From the NCBI GenBank assembly GCA_028713995.1, contig JAQTNF010000040.1, positions 1 through 36,166 of the forward strand: a stretch of DNA of 36,166 nt, given 5' to 3'. Of this stretch, positions 1 to 7,103 are shown one piece after another. Below the pieces are notes generated by a model. That model made no database searches, was not told the DNA's origin, and worked only from the letters and a program-made list of their open reading frames with translations. The DNA is from Deltaproteobacteria bacterium. GTDB taxonomy: Bacteria; Myxococcota_A; Polyangia; JAAYKL01. The translations under genes and the position numbers were made by a program. Positions within the stretch are counted from its first letter, which is position 1; every line of letters starts with the position of its first letter.

Positions 1-282
1 TCGCTTCCGGCCCGCCGGGCTCGGCTTTGACCGGACGGGTTTCGCACCCGCTGGACGACTCATCCCAATTTCCAGAAGTTATCGCCTCCTTCCTTTCCAA
101 GGGACCGGCATTGCTCGGTCGCACCAAATGGGCTGGATTGACACCTCTCGTTTAAATCTCGTTTAAAGATTTCCCGTTGATCCGCGCGGATGGCACCAGG
201 GCGGGGATCGTCATCAGACAAACTTGCTTTGGGTTGCGTCCAATAATAGGGTGAGTTGTGAGAAATGCAGGAGGCAGATGCG
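1..282. other. left-edge non-genic stretch
   Basis: No convincing complete gene is seen. Frame 3 on the plus strand is open from the window edge to a TAA at 153-155 but has no start inside the window; it could be the tail of a gene or a dispersed element, and I do not recognise it with confidence. Positions 146-167 hold a perfect 11-base tandem duplication (unit TCTCGTTTAAA, twice). The stretch is clearly more A+T-rich than the rest of the window, as is the gene that follows. Confidence 0.3.
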
Positions 283-741
283 ATGATTGGTCAAACGTGT
301 ATCAACGACAACTCCGAACCACTCGAACCTGCTCTACAGCTTCGAGTCGCGATCGATGAAGATCTCACGCGAGCGCCATGCTACGACGGAGACGTGTTTG
401 ATTTGATGGTCCACTCCCTTGTCAGATGTTGTGGGAAAGGACCCGAAGGTGCGGTACCTGAGGTACGGACCGTGCCGGTGAAGCTGGTGGGACGCTGGGC
501 CGGTAACAACACAGCAGAGAATACTCTCGGCTGGACCTATGAGGGACGGCTATACGTGAGCGATCTTGATATTGATATGGCTGGCGGTATTAATAGATTG
601 CCTGACCGGCTAAAAGAACAACTTGGCTCGCGCTGCGCGCGGGTAATCGTTCACAGCAGGGATGACAACGCGGCCAAGGTTACAGCAACTTTCTCATTCA
701 CGATACCGGAAGGTAACACTCCAGTCCTGGCAATCTCTTGA
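283..741 (+). CDS. hypothetical protein, 152 aa
   Basis: I do not recognise this protein. It has no signal peptide or membrane segment; the composition is that of a small soluble protein with an acidic N-terminal third and a C-terminal part that reads as beta strands (residues 115-150). Cysteines occur at residues 6 and 32 and as a pair near residues 48-49. An ATG at 265 is in frame, but a perfect AGGAGG at 269-274 lies inside that extension and 8 bases before the ATG at 283, so 283 is the preferred start. The GC content is visibly lower than in the genes from 2750 onward, which suggests a transferred region. It is convergent with the nuclease-like gene ending at 803. Confidence 0.6.
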   Translation: MIGQTCINDNSEPLEPALQLRVAIDEDLTRAPCYDGDVFDLMVHSLVRCCGKGPEGAVPEVRTVPVKLVGRWAGNNTAENTLGWTYEGRLYVSDLDIDMAGGINRLPDRLKEQLGSRCARVIVHSRDDNAAKVTATFSFTIPEGNTPVLAIS

Positions 742-802
742 TTGCATGGGATCATGACGCCTGTTTGGGAGTCATCAGATCTAGACGGTCGGCTACTCCA
801 TT

Positions 803-1168
803 TTAGACGAAGAGATCCTCCGGCGCGATGCCGTGCCAGACATTGTCTTTGCCCAGTATGGAGAACTGTCTTTCCTGGTTCTTCTTCCACGAAAACAGGA
901 CGACGTCTCTGGCTGCGTATTTCTTCTTCACCTTCAGAAGGCGTTCTTTGTCGGCTTCTTTGGGCTTGGCGGCGCCGCCGCCCTTGATTTGAATGAGGAT
1001 GATATCGAAGAGATCCCCCCGCTTCAGGATCTTATCCCCGGGATCTTTCTGGTTCTTGCGAATCGCAATGACATCCACCACCCCACGCGATTCCTGGCCA
1101 CCAGGTCCGCGGAACGCCACCATCTGCCAACGTCTGGCGTTCGCTAAGCTTGCGGTCCACTTCATCAT
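803..1168 (-). CDS. small PD-(D/E)XK nuclease-like protein
   Basis: The product is a small basic protein whose core has the spacing of a PD-(D/E)XK nuclease fold: a strand ending in VVDVIAI (putative metal-binding Asp), a loop, then DIILIQIKGG, where Gln-Ile-Lys takes the place of the (D/E)XK triad. After it comes a Lys-rich helix and VVLFSW, as in restriction-endonuclease-like folds of the Holliday-resolvase or Mrr kind. Nuclease activity is inference. Two adjacent ATGs (1168, 1165) follow GGAG; an upstream in-frame GTG at 1240 would overlap the stop of the preceding gene by 8 bases and add 24 residues that look helical, so the longer form is a real alternative. It is the last of three tightly linked minus-strand genes. 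Confidence 0.55.
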   Translation of the reverse strand: MMKWTASLANARRWQMVAFRGPGGQESRGVVDVIAIRKNQKDPGDKILKRGDLFDIILIQIKGGGAAKPKEADKERLLKVKKKYAARDVVLFSWKKNQERQFSILGKDNVWHGIAPEDLFV

Positions 1169-1232
1169 CGTCTCCGCCCATCGGGCGGTCTCGCGCGCTT
1201 TCTCAGTGGCTGTTCTCGTTGGCAATGGTCCC

Positions 1233-1853
1233 CTAACCACCCGCCCCAAGAAGCCATGGAGGTAGCGGTGCCTGACTACGGATCTCCACATGAGATTGAT
1301 ACGATTCTTGATCCGGCCCCCAATCGAAGTAGATGCCTGCGTTTGGTTTCGCAAGCTCTTTGGCTTGGGTCTCGGAGATCAATAGATTCACTTGCGCGAG
1401 GCGTCTTGGTTTCCGATCCGAAACGCGTTTGGCATGTACCACGAGCGTGTATTGACCCGGAAGCAAACTGAAACCAATTCCATCCTCTGGTAAAAGGAAA
1501 TGATGATTACACGCAACACCCTCATATCCGACGTGAAGACCACTGCCTCTCACAAGGCGATCATCCCCATACACCCAAATCGAGAAGTTCTGTCTTGACT
1601 CCGCGCGCTGGAGGGCGATGTGCATGCTCTCTACTGTCTGTCCTCGTCGAGATGTGGAGTACAGAAGCGTTCTCAGAAATACTTTCAAGTGCGCCTTTTC
1701 ATCATTGCGCCGGCCGCCATCAGGTCCAAAGAAGATGACCGTCGGCTGAGTCATCCGTAGTTCCCCCTTCCGGAACAGGGTGAACCAAGCCGTTAGACCC
1801 GATACCAGAAGAGCAATCGCAGATATCCCTATGGCAATCCAGTTAGACATCAT
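1233..1853 (-). CDS. conserved hypothetical protein with one N-terminal membrane span
   Basis: About 206 residues. Residues 4-25 form one transmembrane helix, followed by a basic stretch and a soluble, beta-rich domain containing MTQPTVIFFGPDG, WVYGDDRLVRGSGLHVG and NHHFLLPEDG. I have seen this kind of protein as an uncharacterised, widely scattered family in bacteria; I know of no assigned function. By the positive-inside rule the soluble domain is probably cytoplasmic, but this is uncertain. The start codon overlaps the stop of the upstream nuclease remnant as ATGA, directly after GGAGG; a second ATG follows at 1850. The downstream gene begins at or just after its stop. The tight spacing suggests a three-gene unit that has lost its first member. 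Confidence 0.65.
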   Translation of the reverse strand: MMSNWIAIGISAIALLVSGLTAWFTLFRKGELRMTQPTVIFFGPDGGRRNDEKAHLKVFLRTLLYSTSRRGQTVESMHIALQRAESRQNFSIWVYGDDRLVRGSGLHVGYEGVACNHHFLLPEDGIGFSLLPGQYTLVVHAKRVSDRKPRRLAQVNLLISETQAKELAKPNAGIYFDWGPDQESYQSHVEIRSQAPLPPWLLGAGG

Positions 1854-2197
1854 CCTCCGAACTCCACCCACAACGGCAGATGGTCCGACATCCGCCAGGA
1901 AAACTCCTCGGTCTCCAATCCCCTCATCACCACTCCCCTGAAATCGAAGGTCCCCGCGGAGCGGCAAGCCAGCGTGGACGCGCGGGCGCCCTGCTTGCCC
2001 TCGAAACAGGCGATCTGGTCGTAGAACTTCCTGGTGCTCGGCTTCTTGGGGTCGTCGGTGATCGTGCGCGGCACGTCGTGCAGCGCGGGAGGGATGAACA
2101 GGCGATCGTGCACGAACGCGTCGTAGCAAGGGTCCCCTGCCCTATCGATGTTGAAGTCTCCGAGCGCAACGCGCAAACGGGCCAGAGCGCTCCTCAC
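1850..2197 (-). pseudogene. C-terminal remnant of an exonuclease/endonuclease/phosphatase-family protein
   Basis: The frame encodes the second half of an EEP-family nuclease/phosphatase domain: ALGDFNID (the GDFN metal and nucleophile motif) at 2164-2141 and SDHLPLWVEF (the catalytic SDH motif) just before the stop. The first half of the fold, with the N-terminal Asn and Gln-Glu metal ligands, is absent. The open frame continues upstream to about 2512, but there it encodes only Arg/Pro-rich text translated from hairpin repeats, the first of which begins at 2198. The gene was therefore cut by, or recombined with, a repeat cluster. An internal ATG at 2221 could still allow translation of a fragment. 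Its stop overlaps the next start (ATGA). Catalytic activity is not expected. Confidence 0.65.
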
Positions 2198-2245
2198 TTC
2201 GATGGATCCCGCGACCCCCATCCTCCGCGGGGACGAGCCCCGCGG
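2198..2245. repeat. REP-like repeat, copy A
   Basis: Starts with TTCGATGGATCCC and ends in a perfect hairpin with 8-base arms (CCGCGGGG at 2225-2232, CCCCGCGG at 2238-2245) around the loop ACGAG. The same layout recurs at 2524-2569. It abuts the truncated end of the EEP nuclease remnant. Confidence 0.7.
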
Positions 2246-2342
2246 CCACGATGCTCCTTCGCGCCGTGCGCTGCGGAGCAAGCCCTTCGGGCCAGTTCCC
2301 GACCGTTCGACAGCCCGCCAGGGCTTGCGGCGCCTCGCCTTG

Positions 2343-2363
2343 CCGCGGCCCTCGTGGCCGCGG
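2343..2363. repeat. REP-like hairpin, opposite orientation
   Basis: Perfect hairpin with 8-base arms (CCGCGGCC at 2343-2350, GGCCGCGG at 2356-2363). Its loop CTCGT is the reverse complement of the loop ACGAG in the flanking copies, so it looks like the same element family turned round. Confidence 0.6.
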
Positions 2364-2523
2364 TCCTTGGCCGGGCTCGACCCGGATGAGCAACGCTCCA
2401 GCTCGGCCTCGACGGCTTTCGGCGGCTCGGAGATCCGGATCTGTCGGTTCAAGGCACCCTCCTTCAATCCACGAGGCGATGATACGAGCGGCCGGACAAC
2501 GCCGCAAGGCACGTTTGTGACGG

Positions 2524-2569
2524 TTCGATGGATCCCATGGCCCCTGCTCCGCGGAGACGAGCCCCGCGG
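2524..2569. repeat. REP-like repeat, copy B
   Basis: Second direct copy of the unit at 2198-2245: it begins with the same 13 bases, TTCGATGGATCCC, and ends with a CCGCGG hairpin around ACGAG (arms 2549-2556 and 2562-2569, one mismatch). The two direct copies lie 326 bases apart. Confidence 0.65.
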
Positions 2570-2749
2570 TCAGGATTCCCCTCGTTCAAGGTCTCTGCCC
2601 CCTGAAAGGCACATGAGTGGCAATCCGGTCGGGGATGATCAGCCGAGCCGGGCCGGAGCCGCCATCGGCGTGCTCGCGGCCTTCGAGAGCAAGGACGGCC
2701 GCAAGTGGAAGGCGGCGGGGCGAGAGTAAAATGAGACCGTGGTAGTTGC
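2570..2749. other. non-coding stretch between repeats and rlmN-like gene
   Basis: No supported gene. Together with the repeats, the span 2198-2749 has no functional open frame that I can defend. The open frames crossing it are translations of hairpin-rich DNA or shadows of the neighbouring gene. Confidence 0.4.
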
Positions 2750-3658
2750 TCAATCCCGCCGTGTGCCCGTGGCGAGCTGGCCGCAGGCGGCCTCGATGCG
2801 CCGGCCCTTGGTCTCGCGGCAGCGCGCGACCTGGCCGTGCTTTCCGAGCAGGCGCCGGAAGCGCTCCACCTGCGCCGCGGTCGGGGCAGCGAGCCAGTCC
2901 GGGCCGCCGCTTGCCGGAGGATTGTAAGCGATCAGGTTCACGAGCGTGCGGAAGGGCGAAAGGTACGCGGCCAGCTCGCGGGCGTGCTCCTCGCCGTCGT
3001 TGAGATCGCGGAAGACCACATACTCGGCGAGGAACGTCCTGTTGCGCAGGGGGAAGCGCGACAGCGCCTCGCGCAGCACGGCGAGCGGCCAGCGGCGGTT
3101 CAAGGGCATGAGCCGCGAGCGCAGCTCGTCGTTCGGCGCGTTGAGCGAGACCGCCAGGGTCATCTTGCGCGGAAACACGGGCGCGAGGCGGTCGAGCCCG
3201 TCCACGTGGCCCGCGGTGCTGAGGGTCATGTCCTTCGTGGACCAGGCGAACGGCGGGCGATCCCCGACCCGGCGCGACACGGTGAGGAGCCGGACGGCCT
3301 CGCGCCAGCGCTCGAGGTTGTCGAGCGGCTCGCCCATGCCCATGAAGACCAGCTTGTCCGGCCTGCGCGCGACGCGCTCCGCGATCTCGGCCTGGGCCAC
3401 GATCTCGTCGGGCTCGAGGTCGCGCACGAAGCCCATGCGGCCCGTGGCGCAGAACGCGCAGCCCATGCGGCACCCAACCTGCGTGGACAGGCACAAGGTG
3501 AGGCGCTCGTCGCCGCGGGGCCGGGTCCGCATGGGGATGAGCACCGACTCCACGAATGCGCCGTCCCGAAGCTCGAGGCAGAGCTTGACCACGCCGCGAT
3601 CGCGCCGGATGCGCGCAATCGAGGGGAAGCAGGTGGCGTTTCGCGTCTCTTCGTGCAT
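2750..3658 (-). CDS. RlmN-like radical SAM RNA methyltransferase, short N-terminus
   Basis: Family role: RlmN methylates C2 of an adenosine in 23S rRNA (A2503) and tRNA by a radical mechanism using a protein cysteine as methyl carrier. Seen here (302 aa): the [4Fe-4S]/SAM motif C63-x3-C67-x2-C70 in TQVGCRMGCAFCATG, the GMGEP motif (FMGMGEPLDN), SLNAPNDELRSRLMPLN, and both radical-mechanism cysteines, C56 (E. coli C118) and C292 in AACGQLA (E. coli C355). The protein starts about 60 residues later than E. coli RlmN relative to the cluster motif, so most of the N-terminal accessory helical domain is missing. The ATG at 3658 follows TTGGAGG; an upstream in-frame start would run into the divergent gene. 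It may be a paralogue with altered RNA specificity, so no symbol is given. Confidence 0.88.
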   Translation of the reverse strand: MHEETRNATCFPSIARIRRDRGVVKLCLELRDGAFVESVLIPMRTRPRGDERLTLCLSTQVGCRMGCAFCATGRMGFVRDLEPDEIVAQAEIAERVARRPDKLVFMGMGEPLDNLERWREAVRLLTVSRRVGDRPPFAWSTKDMTLSTAGHVDGLDRLAPVFPRKMTLAVSLNAPNDELRSRLMPLNRRWPLAVLREALSRFPLRNRTFLAEYVVFRDLNDGEEHARELAAYLSPFRTLVNLIAYNPPASGGPDWLAAPTAAQVERFRRLLGKHGQVARCRETKGRRIEAACGQLATGTRRD

Positions 3659-3711
3659 GGTCCTCCAAGGGCGGAGTCGTGATACCATCTTCGCCCGAGG
3701 AGGTGGAGCCC

Positions 3712-4260
3712 ATGCAAGCCCGCGCACCTTCAGTGGTCGTTGTGTCGGCCCTGCTCGCGCTCGCCTCGTGCGCGGACAGCGGGTCGACCGTCGCGACCTT
3801 CGACGTGACCACGCCCGCCTTCGCCGAGGGCGACACCATCCCGGAACGACACACCTGCGACGGCGACGGCCTGTCCGTACCGCTCCTCGTGTCCGGGGGC
3901 CCCAAGGAGGCCGCGAGCCTGGCCGTCATCGCCGAGGATCCGGACGCCCCGGGCGGGACGGTCCTGCATTGGCTCCTGTGGAACGTGCCTCCCGACATGG
4001 CCCTCATCCCCGAGGGGCTCGCCAGAACCGGAAACCCGCGCGACGGGCTCACCCAGGGCACGGCCGCGGACGACGGGCTCGGCTACTTCCCTCCGTGCCC
4101 CCCCGAGGGCGAGGAGCATCGCTACTTCTTCAGGGTGTACGCCCTCGACGCGAAGCTCGACCTGAAAGCCGGCGCCGACCGGGATGCGCTCGGCTCGGCC
4201 ATGAAGAGCCACATCGTGGGCAAGGGCTCCGTCATGGGCCGGTACAAGCGGCTGGAATAA
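3712..4260 (+). CDS. YbhB/YbcL-family PEBP lipoprotein
   Basis: 182 aa. A lipoprotein signal peptide with lipobox LASC puts the mature N-terminus at C20. The rest is a phosphatidylethanolamine-binding-protein (Raf kinase inhibitor-like) domain of the bacterial YbhB/YbcL kind: the first conserved region contains DPDAPGGTVLHWLLWNVP and the second HRYFFRVYALD, lining the anion-binding pocket of the family. The cellular role of bacterial PEBPs is not settled; a phospholipid or small-anion ligand is plausible. The ATG at 3712 has GAGGAGG 8 bases upstream, which excludes the in-frame start at 3679. It is divergent from the rlmN-like gene, with only 53 bases between the starts. Confidence 0.88.
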   Translation: MQARAPSVVVVSALLALASCADSGSTVATFDVTTPAFAEGDTIPERHTCDGDGLSVPLLVSGGPKEAASLAVIAEDPDAPGGTVLHWLLWNVPPDMALIPEGLARTGNPRDGLTQGTAADDGLGYFPPCPPEGEEHRYFFRVYALDAKLDLKAGADRDALGSAMKSHIVGKGSVMGRYKRLE

Positions 4261-4333
4261 CCACGCCTCGCAGCCCGTTTTCGTGAATATCCGCGAGGGA
4301 GCCGCGTTCCAAGTGGGCGACGAGGTGACGTGC

Positions 4334-4528
4334 ATGGCGAGGAAGAAGTCGAGGCCGAGTCTCATGAGGGTCGTGCCCGGACAGGAGCCCGCGGACCCGC
4401 TGCCCGAGGAGGCTTCGCTGGACGACGAGTGGCGCGCCGAGGCCGACGCGTCGTTCCTGGGGCTCGACGAGATCACCCTCCGGCTCGCCGTTTGGAACCG
4501 CGTGCCTTGCGAGAACCGCGTGGCGTGA
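4334..4528 (+). CDS. small hypothetical protein, 64 aa
   Basis: I do not recognise this protein. It has a basic N-terminus (MARKKSRP) and an acidic middle (EEASLDDEWRAEADAS), then a predicted helix ending in NRVPCENR. Codon third positions are G/C-rich like its neighbours, which supports coding. The ATG at 4334 has GAGG 8 bases upstream; a GTG at 4283 in the same frame is possible but lacks a clear ribosome binding site. It lies 73 bases after the PEBP gene on the same strand and is convergent with acyP. Confidence 0.45.
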   Translation: MARKKSRPSLMRVVPGQEPADPLPEEASLDDEWRAEADASFLGLDEITLRLAVWNRVPCENRVA

Positions 4529-4544
4529 CGCCAAAGCCTCCCGC

Positions 4545-4820
4545 TCAGCGCCTGACCGTGAACGGCGGCACCGCCCCGGGCGGCTCGATCCAATCGACCA
4601 CGACGCGATCCACGCCGGCCAGCTCGGGTCCGTGCCCGAGCCAGCGGACGAACGCCTCGAGCGCGTCGCGCCGGCCCTCGGCGATCACCTCCACCGTGCC
4701 GTCCGGGACGTTGCGAACGTAACCCGCGAGCCCCAGCCGATCGGCCTCGGCGCGGGCTCCCCAGCGGAAGCCCACCCCCTGCACCATGCCGTGCACCACG
4801 GCCCGGAACGCGGCGGTCAT
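4545..4820 (-). CDS. acyP: acylphosphatase
   Basis: Acylphosphatase hydrolyses acyl phosphates such as acetyl phosphate and carbamoyl phosphate in the cytoplasm. The 91-residue length is typical. The N-terminal signature HGMVQGVGFRWGARAEADRL carries the catalytic Arg (R19) in the phosphate-binding loop, and the conserved GYVRNVPDGTVEV contains the catalytic Asn (N37). No Shine-Dalgarno sequence precedes the ATG at 4820; instead, a -10-like hexamer lies 6 bases upstream, so a leaderless transcript is likely (see the promoter at 4827-4856). It is divergent from the REC-histidine kinase gene starting at 4902, with 81 bases between the start codons. Confidence 0.92.
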   Translation of the reverse strand: MTAAFRAVVHGMVQGVGFRWGARAEADRLGLAGYVRNVPDGTVEVIAEGRRDALEAFVRWLGHGPELAGVDRVVVDWIEPPGAVPPFTVRR

Positions 4821-4826
4821 GGACAA

Positions 4827-4856
4827 AGGATATCGCAGACCGAAGGCCGGGCGCAA
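4827..4856 (-). promoter_or_regulatory. putative promoter of acyP, leaderless layout
   Basis: On the minus strand TTGCGC (4856-4851), an 18-base spacer and TATCCT (4832-4827) resemble a housekeeping-sigma promoter. Only 6 bases separate the -10 from the ATG at 4820, so transcription would start at or next to the A of the start codon. Confidence 0.4.
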
Positions 4857-4867
4857 ATTCGCCCGTG

Positions 4868-4895
4868 TTGTCCGCGGCCCGCCTTGTGGTAGGTT
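4868..4895 (+). promoter_or_regulatory. putative promoter of the REC-histidine kinase gene, leaderless layout
   Basis: TTGTCC (4868-4873), a 16-base spacer and TAGGTT (4890-4895), then 6 bases (CCGGCC) to the ATG at 4902. No Shine-Dalgarno sequence is present. This mirrors the acyP promoter on the other strand, and the two -35 elements lie close together between the divergent genes. Confidence 0.4.
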
Positions 4896-4901
4896 CCGGC
4901 C

Positions 4902-6122
4902 ATGCCGCGGGTGCTGCATATCGAGGACGACGAGGGCAGCCGCGCTTTGGTCCGCCGGGTGCTGTCGGCCGCGGGTTGGGAGGTGGTGGACGCCGTGACG
5001 GGCCTCTCGGGCATCCGGCAGGCCATGGCCGCGAATCCGGACGTGATCCTGGTCGACATCCAGCTCCCGGACATGGACGGCTACGAGGTGACCCTGAAGC
5101 TGCGCGGCGAGCTGCGCGGGCGCGAGGTGCCCATCGTGGCCATCACCGGCGCGGGCGACCGCGACATGAGCCTGGCCGTGGGCTGCGACGGGCACATCCG
5201 CAAGCCCATCGACGTGAACCGGTTCGCGGACAAACTGGCCTCGTTCCTCTCGGGGCGACACGAGCGGCGCGCCTTCGGCGCCGAGAACCTGCTCCTCGCG
5301 CAGGGCCAGAAGCTGGCGGCCAAGCTGCAGGAAAAGATCGAGGAGCTCGAGCAGACGAACCGCAGGCTCGTGGAGTCGGAGAAGGTGCGCGCCGAGTTCT
5401 ACCGCAACCTGTCCCACGAGCTGTCCACGCCGCTCACGCCGGCCATCGGCTACCTCAACATGCTGCGCTCGGGCGACATGGGGTTCCTCTCGCCGATGCA
5501 GCTGCGCGCGATCGAGTCGGTGGAGCGCAGCTTCCAGCGCATGCGCGCGGTCATCGAGAACATCCTCGACATGACGGCGCTCGCCACCGGCCAGATGACC
5601 TTCATCGCGAGGCATTACGACTTCAACCAGATCGCCCGCGAGGCCGTCGACCTGTGCGGGCACCGGTTCGACGAGCGCGACATCGAGATGGAGACGGTCG
5701 TGCCGGACGCGCCGTTCAAGGCGTACGGCGACTCGGACAAGCTCAAGCGGGCCATGGTGCAGCTGCTCGAGAACGCGGTGAAGTTCTGCCCCTCGGGCGG
5801 CAAGGTACACGTGGCGAGCCGCAGGAGCGGCGGCCAGCTGACGTTCCTCGTGTACGACTCGGGGCAGGGCATCCCGGAGCAGGAGCTCGAGGCCATCTTC
5901 AAGACGTTCTACCAGGTCGACGGCTCGCCCACCCGCGAGCACGGCGGCGCCGGGCTCGGGCTCGCGCTGGCGCGCAAGATCGTGGAGCGTTTCGGGGGCG
6001 ACGTGTGGGCCGAGTCGCCGCCGCAGGGCGAGTCGGGACGGTTCTCGTGGGCCCGGACGCTCGTGGCCCTGCGCGTGCCCGAGATCATGGCCGGCGAGAC
6101 CCCGCCCGGCCAGAGGCGATGA
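4902..6122 (+). CDS. response regulator-histidine kinase hybrid (REC-HisKA-HATPase)
   Basis: 406 aa, cytoplasmic, no membrane span. Residues 1-118 form a receiver domain with the acidic pair D9/D10, phosphoacceptor D52 and conserved K101 (IRKP). Residues 128-165 form a coiled coil (LQEKIEELEQTNRRLVESEK). The HisKA motif NLSHELSTP has phosphoacceptor H172. The HATPase domain has the N box (LENAVKF), G1 box (YDSGQGIP) and G2 box (GGAGLGLALA). The order REC then kinase without a sensory domain suggests that an upstream kinase controls it through the receiver. The target is unknown. The stop overlaps the bioB start as ATGA, so the two are co-translated. No SD is present; the start is supported by the promoter layout and by the receiver domain beginning immediately. 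Confidence 0.9.
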   Translation: MPRVLHIEDDEGSRALVRRVLSAAGWEVVDAVTGLSGIRQAMAANPDVILVDIQLPDMDGYEVTLKLRGELRGREVPIVAITGAGDRDMSLAVGCDGHIRKPIDVNRFADKLASFLSGRHERRAFGAENLLLAQGQKLAAKLQEKIEELEQTNRRLVESEKVRAEFYRNLSHELSTPLTPAIGYLNMLRSGDMGFLSPMQLRAIESVERSFQRMRAVIENILDMTALATGQMTFIARHYDFNQIAREAVDLCGHRFDERDIEMETVVPDAPFKAYGDSDKLKRAMVQLLENAVKFCPSGGKVHVASRRSGGQLTFLVYDSGQGIPEQELEAIFKTFYQVDGSPTREHGGAGLGLALARKIVERFGGDVWAESPPQGESGRFSWARTLVALRVPEIMAGETPPGQRR

Positions 6123-7090
6123 GGCCGCGGGTGGAGAAAGGCTGCACCCCCGCGGAGGCACGCGAGATCCTCGACCTCGGCGAAAAGGGCCTGCACGAGG
6201 TCCTGCGCGAGGCGGGGCGGCTGCGGACAAAGCGCCACGGCGACGAGGTGGAGCTGTGCTCCATCGTGAACGCGCGCAGCGGCGGGTGCAGCCAGGATTG
6301 CGCGTTCTGCGCCCAGTCGTCGCGGGCCGCGGGCGGCGCGCCTCGCTACCCGCTCCTCGCGGCGGACGAGATCGTGGACGCCGCGCGAACGGCCCAGGAC
6401 GTGGGCGCGGCCAGGTTCAGCATCGTGACCTCGGGCAAAGCCATGCGCGCGCAAGCCGAGATCGCGGTCGTCGAGGAGGCCGTGCGCCGCATCGTGGGCG
6501 AGGTGGGCCTGGCCGCGTGCGCCTCGCTCGGCTGCGTGGACAGGGACGTGCTCGAGCGCCTCAAGGCGATCGGGCTCACGCGCTACCACCACAACGTGGA
6601 GACGGGCGAGTCGTACTGGCCGGCCGTGTGCACCACGCGGCCCTACGAGGATTCGCGACGGGTGGTGCGCGACGCGCTCGACATCGGGCTCGAGGTGTGC
6701 AGCGGCGGCATCCTGGGCATGGGCGAGAGCCTCGACCAGCGCGTCGAGCTGCTCGTCGAGATTCGCGATCTCGGCGCGCACGCCGTGGCGCTCAACTTCT
6801 TCAATCCGATCCCGGGCACCCCCTTCGAGGGCGCCCACAACATCGATCCACCCGGGTGCCTGAAGGTCGCGGTCGCCGCGCGGATGCTCATGCCGGATCG
6901 CGACATCCGCGTGTGCGGCGGCCGGGAGAAGAACCTGGGCGACCTTCAGCCGCTGCTCTTTGCGGCCGGTGTGTCGGGACTTATGGTCGGCGGCTACCTC
7001 ACCACGCCCGGCAGGTCCGTGGCCGAAGATCTCACCATGCTGCGCGATCTCCGTCTGCGTCCGGCACCGTCGCGCGCTCGAAAGGCGTGA
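6119..7090 (+). CDS. bioB: biotin synthase, variant auxiliary-cluster ligands
   Basis: Biotin synthase inserts sulfur into dethiobiotin by radical SAM chemistry, the last step of biotin synthesis. The 323-aa protein has the radical SAM motif C57-x3-C61-x2-C64 (GCSQDCAFCAQS), YHHNVET, CSGGILGMGE and the C-terminal LTTPGR. Of the four ligands of the classical [2Fe-2S] sulfur-donor cluster (E. coli C97, C128, C188, R260), the last three align with C134, C194 and R264, but the first aligns with S101 (RFSIVTSG). Extra cysteines lie at C171 (VCTTRPY) and C266 (RVCGGRE). This pattern is shared with BioB of many anaerobes, where, as I recall, a different auxiliary cluster has been reported. The start overlaps the kinase stop (ATGA). 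No other biotin gene is in the window. Confidence 0.92.
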   Translation: MRPRVEKGCTPAEAREILDLGEKGLHEVLREAGRLRTKRHGDEVELCSIVNARSGGCSQDCAFCAQSSRAAGGAPRYPLLAADEIVDAARTAQDVGAARFSIVTSGKAMRAQAEIAVVEEAVRRIVGEVGLAACASLGCVDRDVLERLKAIGLTRYHHNVETGESYWPAVCTTRPYEDSRRVVRDALDIGLEVCSGGILGMGESLDQRVELLVEIRDLGAHAVALNFFNPIPGTPFEGAHNIDPPGCLKVAVAARMLMPDRDIRVCGGREKNLGDLQPLLFAAGVSGLMVGGYLTTPGRSVAEDLTMLRDLRLRPAPSRARKA

Positions 7091-7103
7091 GCGGGAACGG
7101 CGT

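Noticed and set aside
3-155. Open frame at the left edge as a gene tail
   Set aside because: It ends in TAA at 153-155 but is short, without a start or a family I can name with confidence; kept only as a note.
754-775. ATGAC/GTCAT inverted repeat between convergent genes as a terminator
   Set aside because: 5-base arms, a 12-base loop and no T-run on either strand.
2148-2729. Plus-strand open frame across the repeat cluster
   Set aside because: It crosses three hairpins and the EEP remnant's antisense; the translation is low-complexity with no ribosome binding site or domain.
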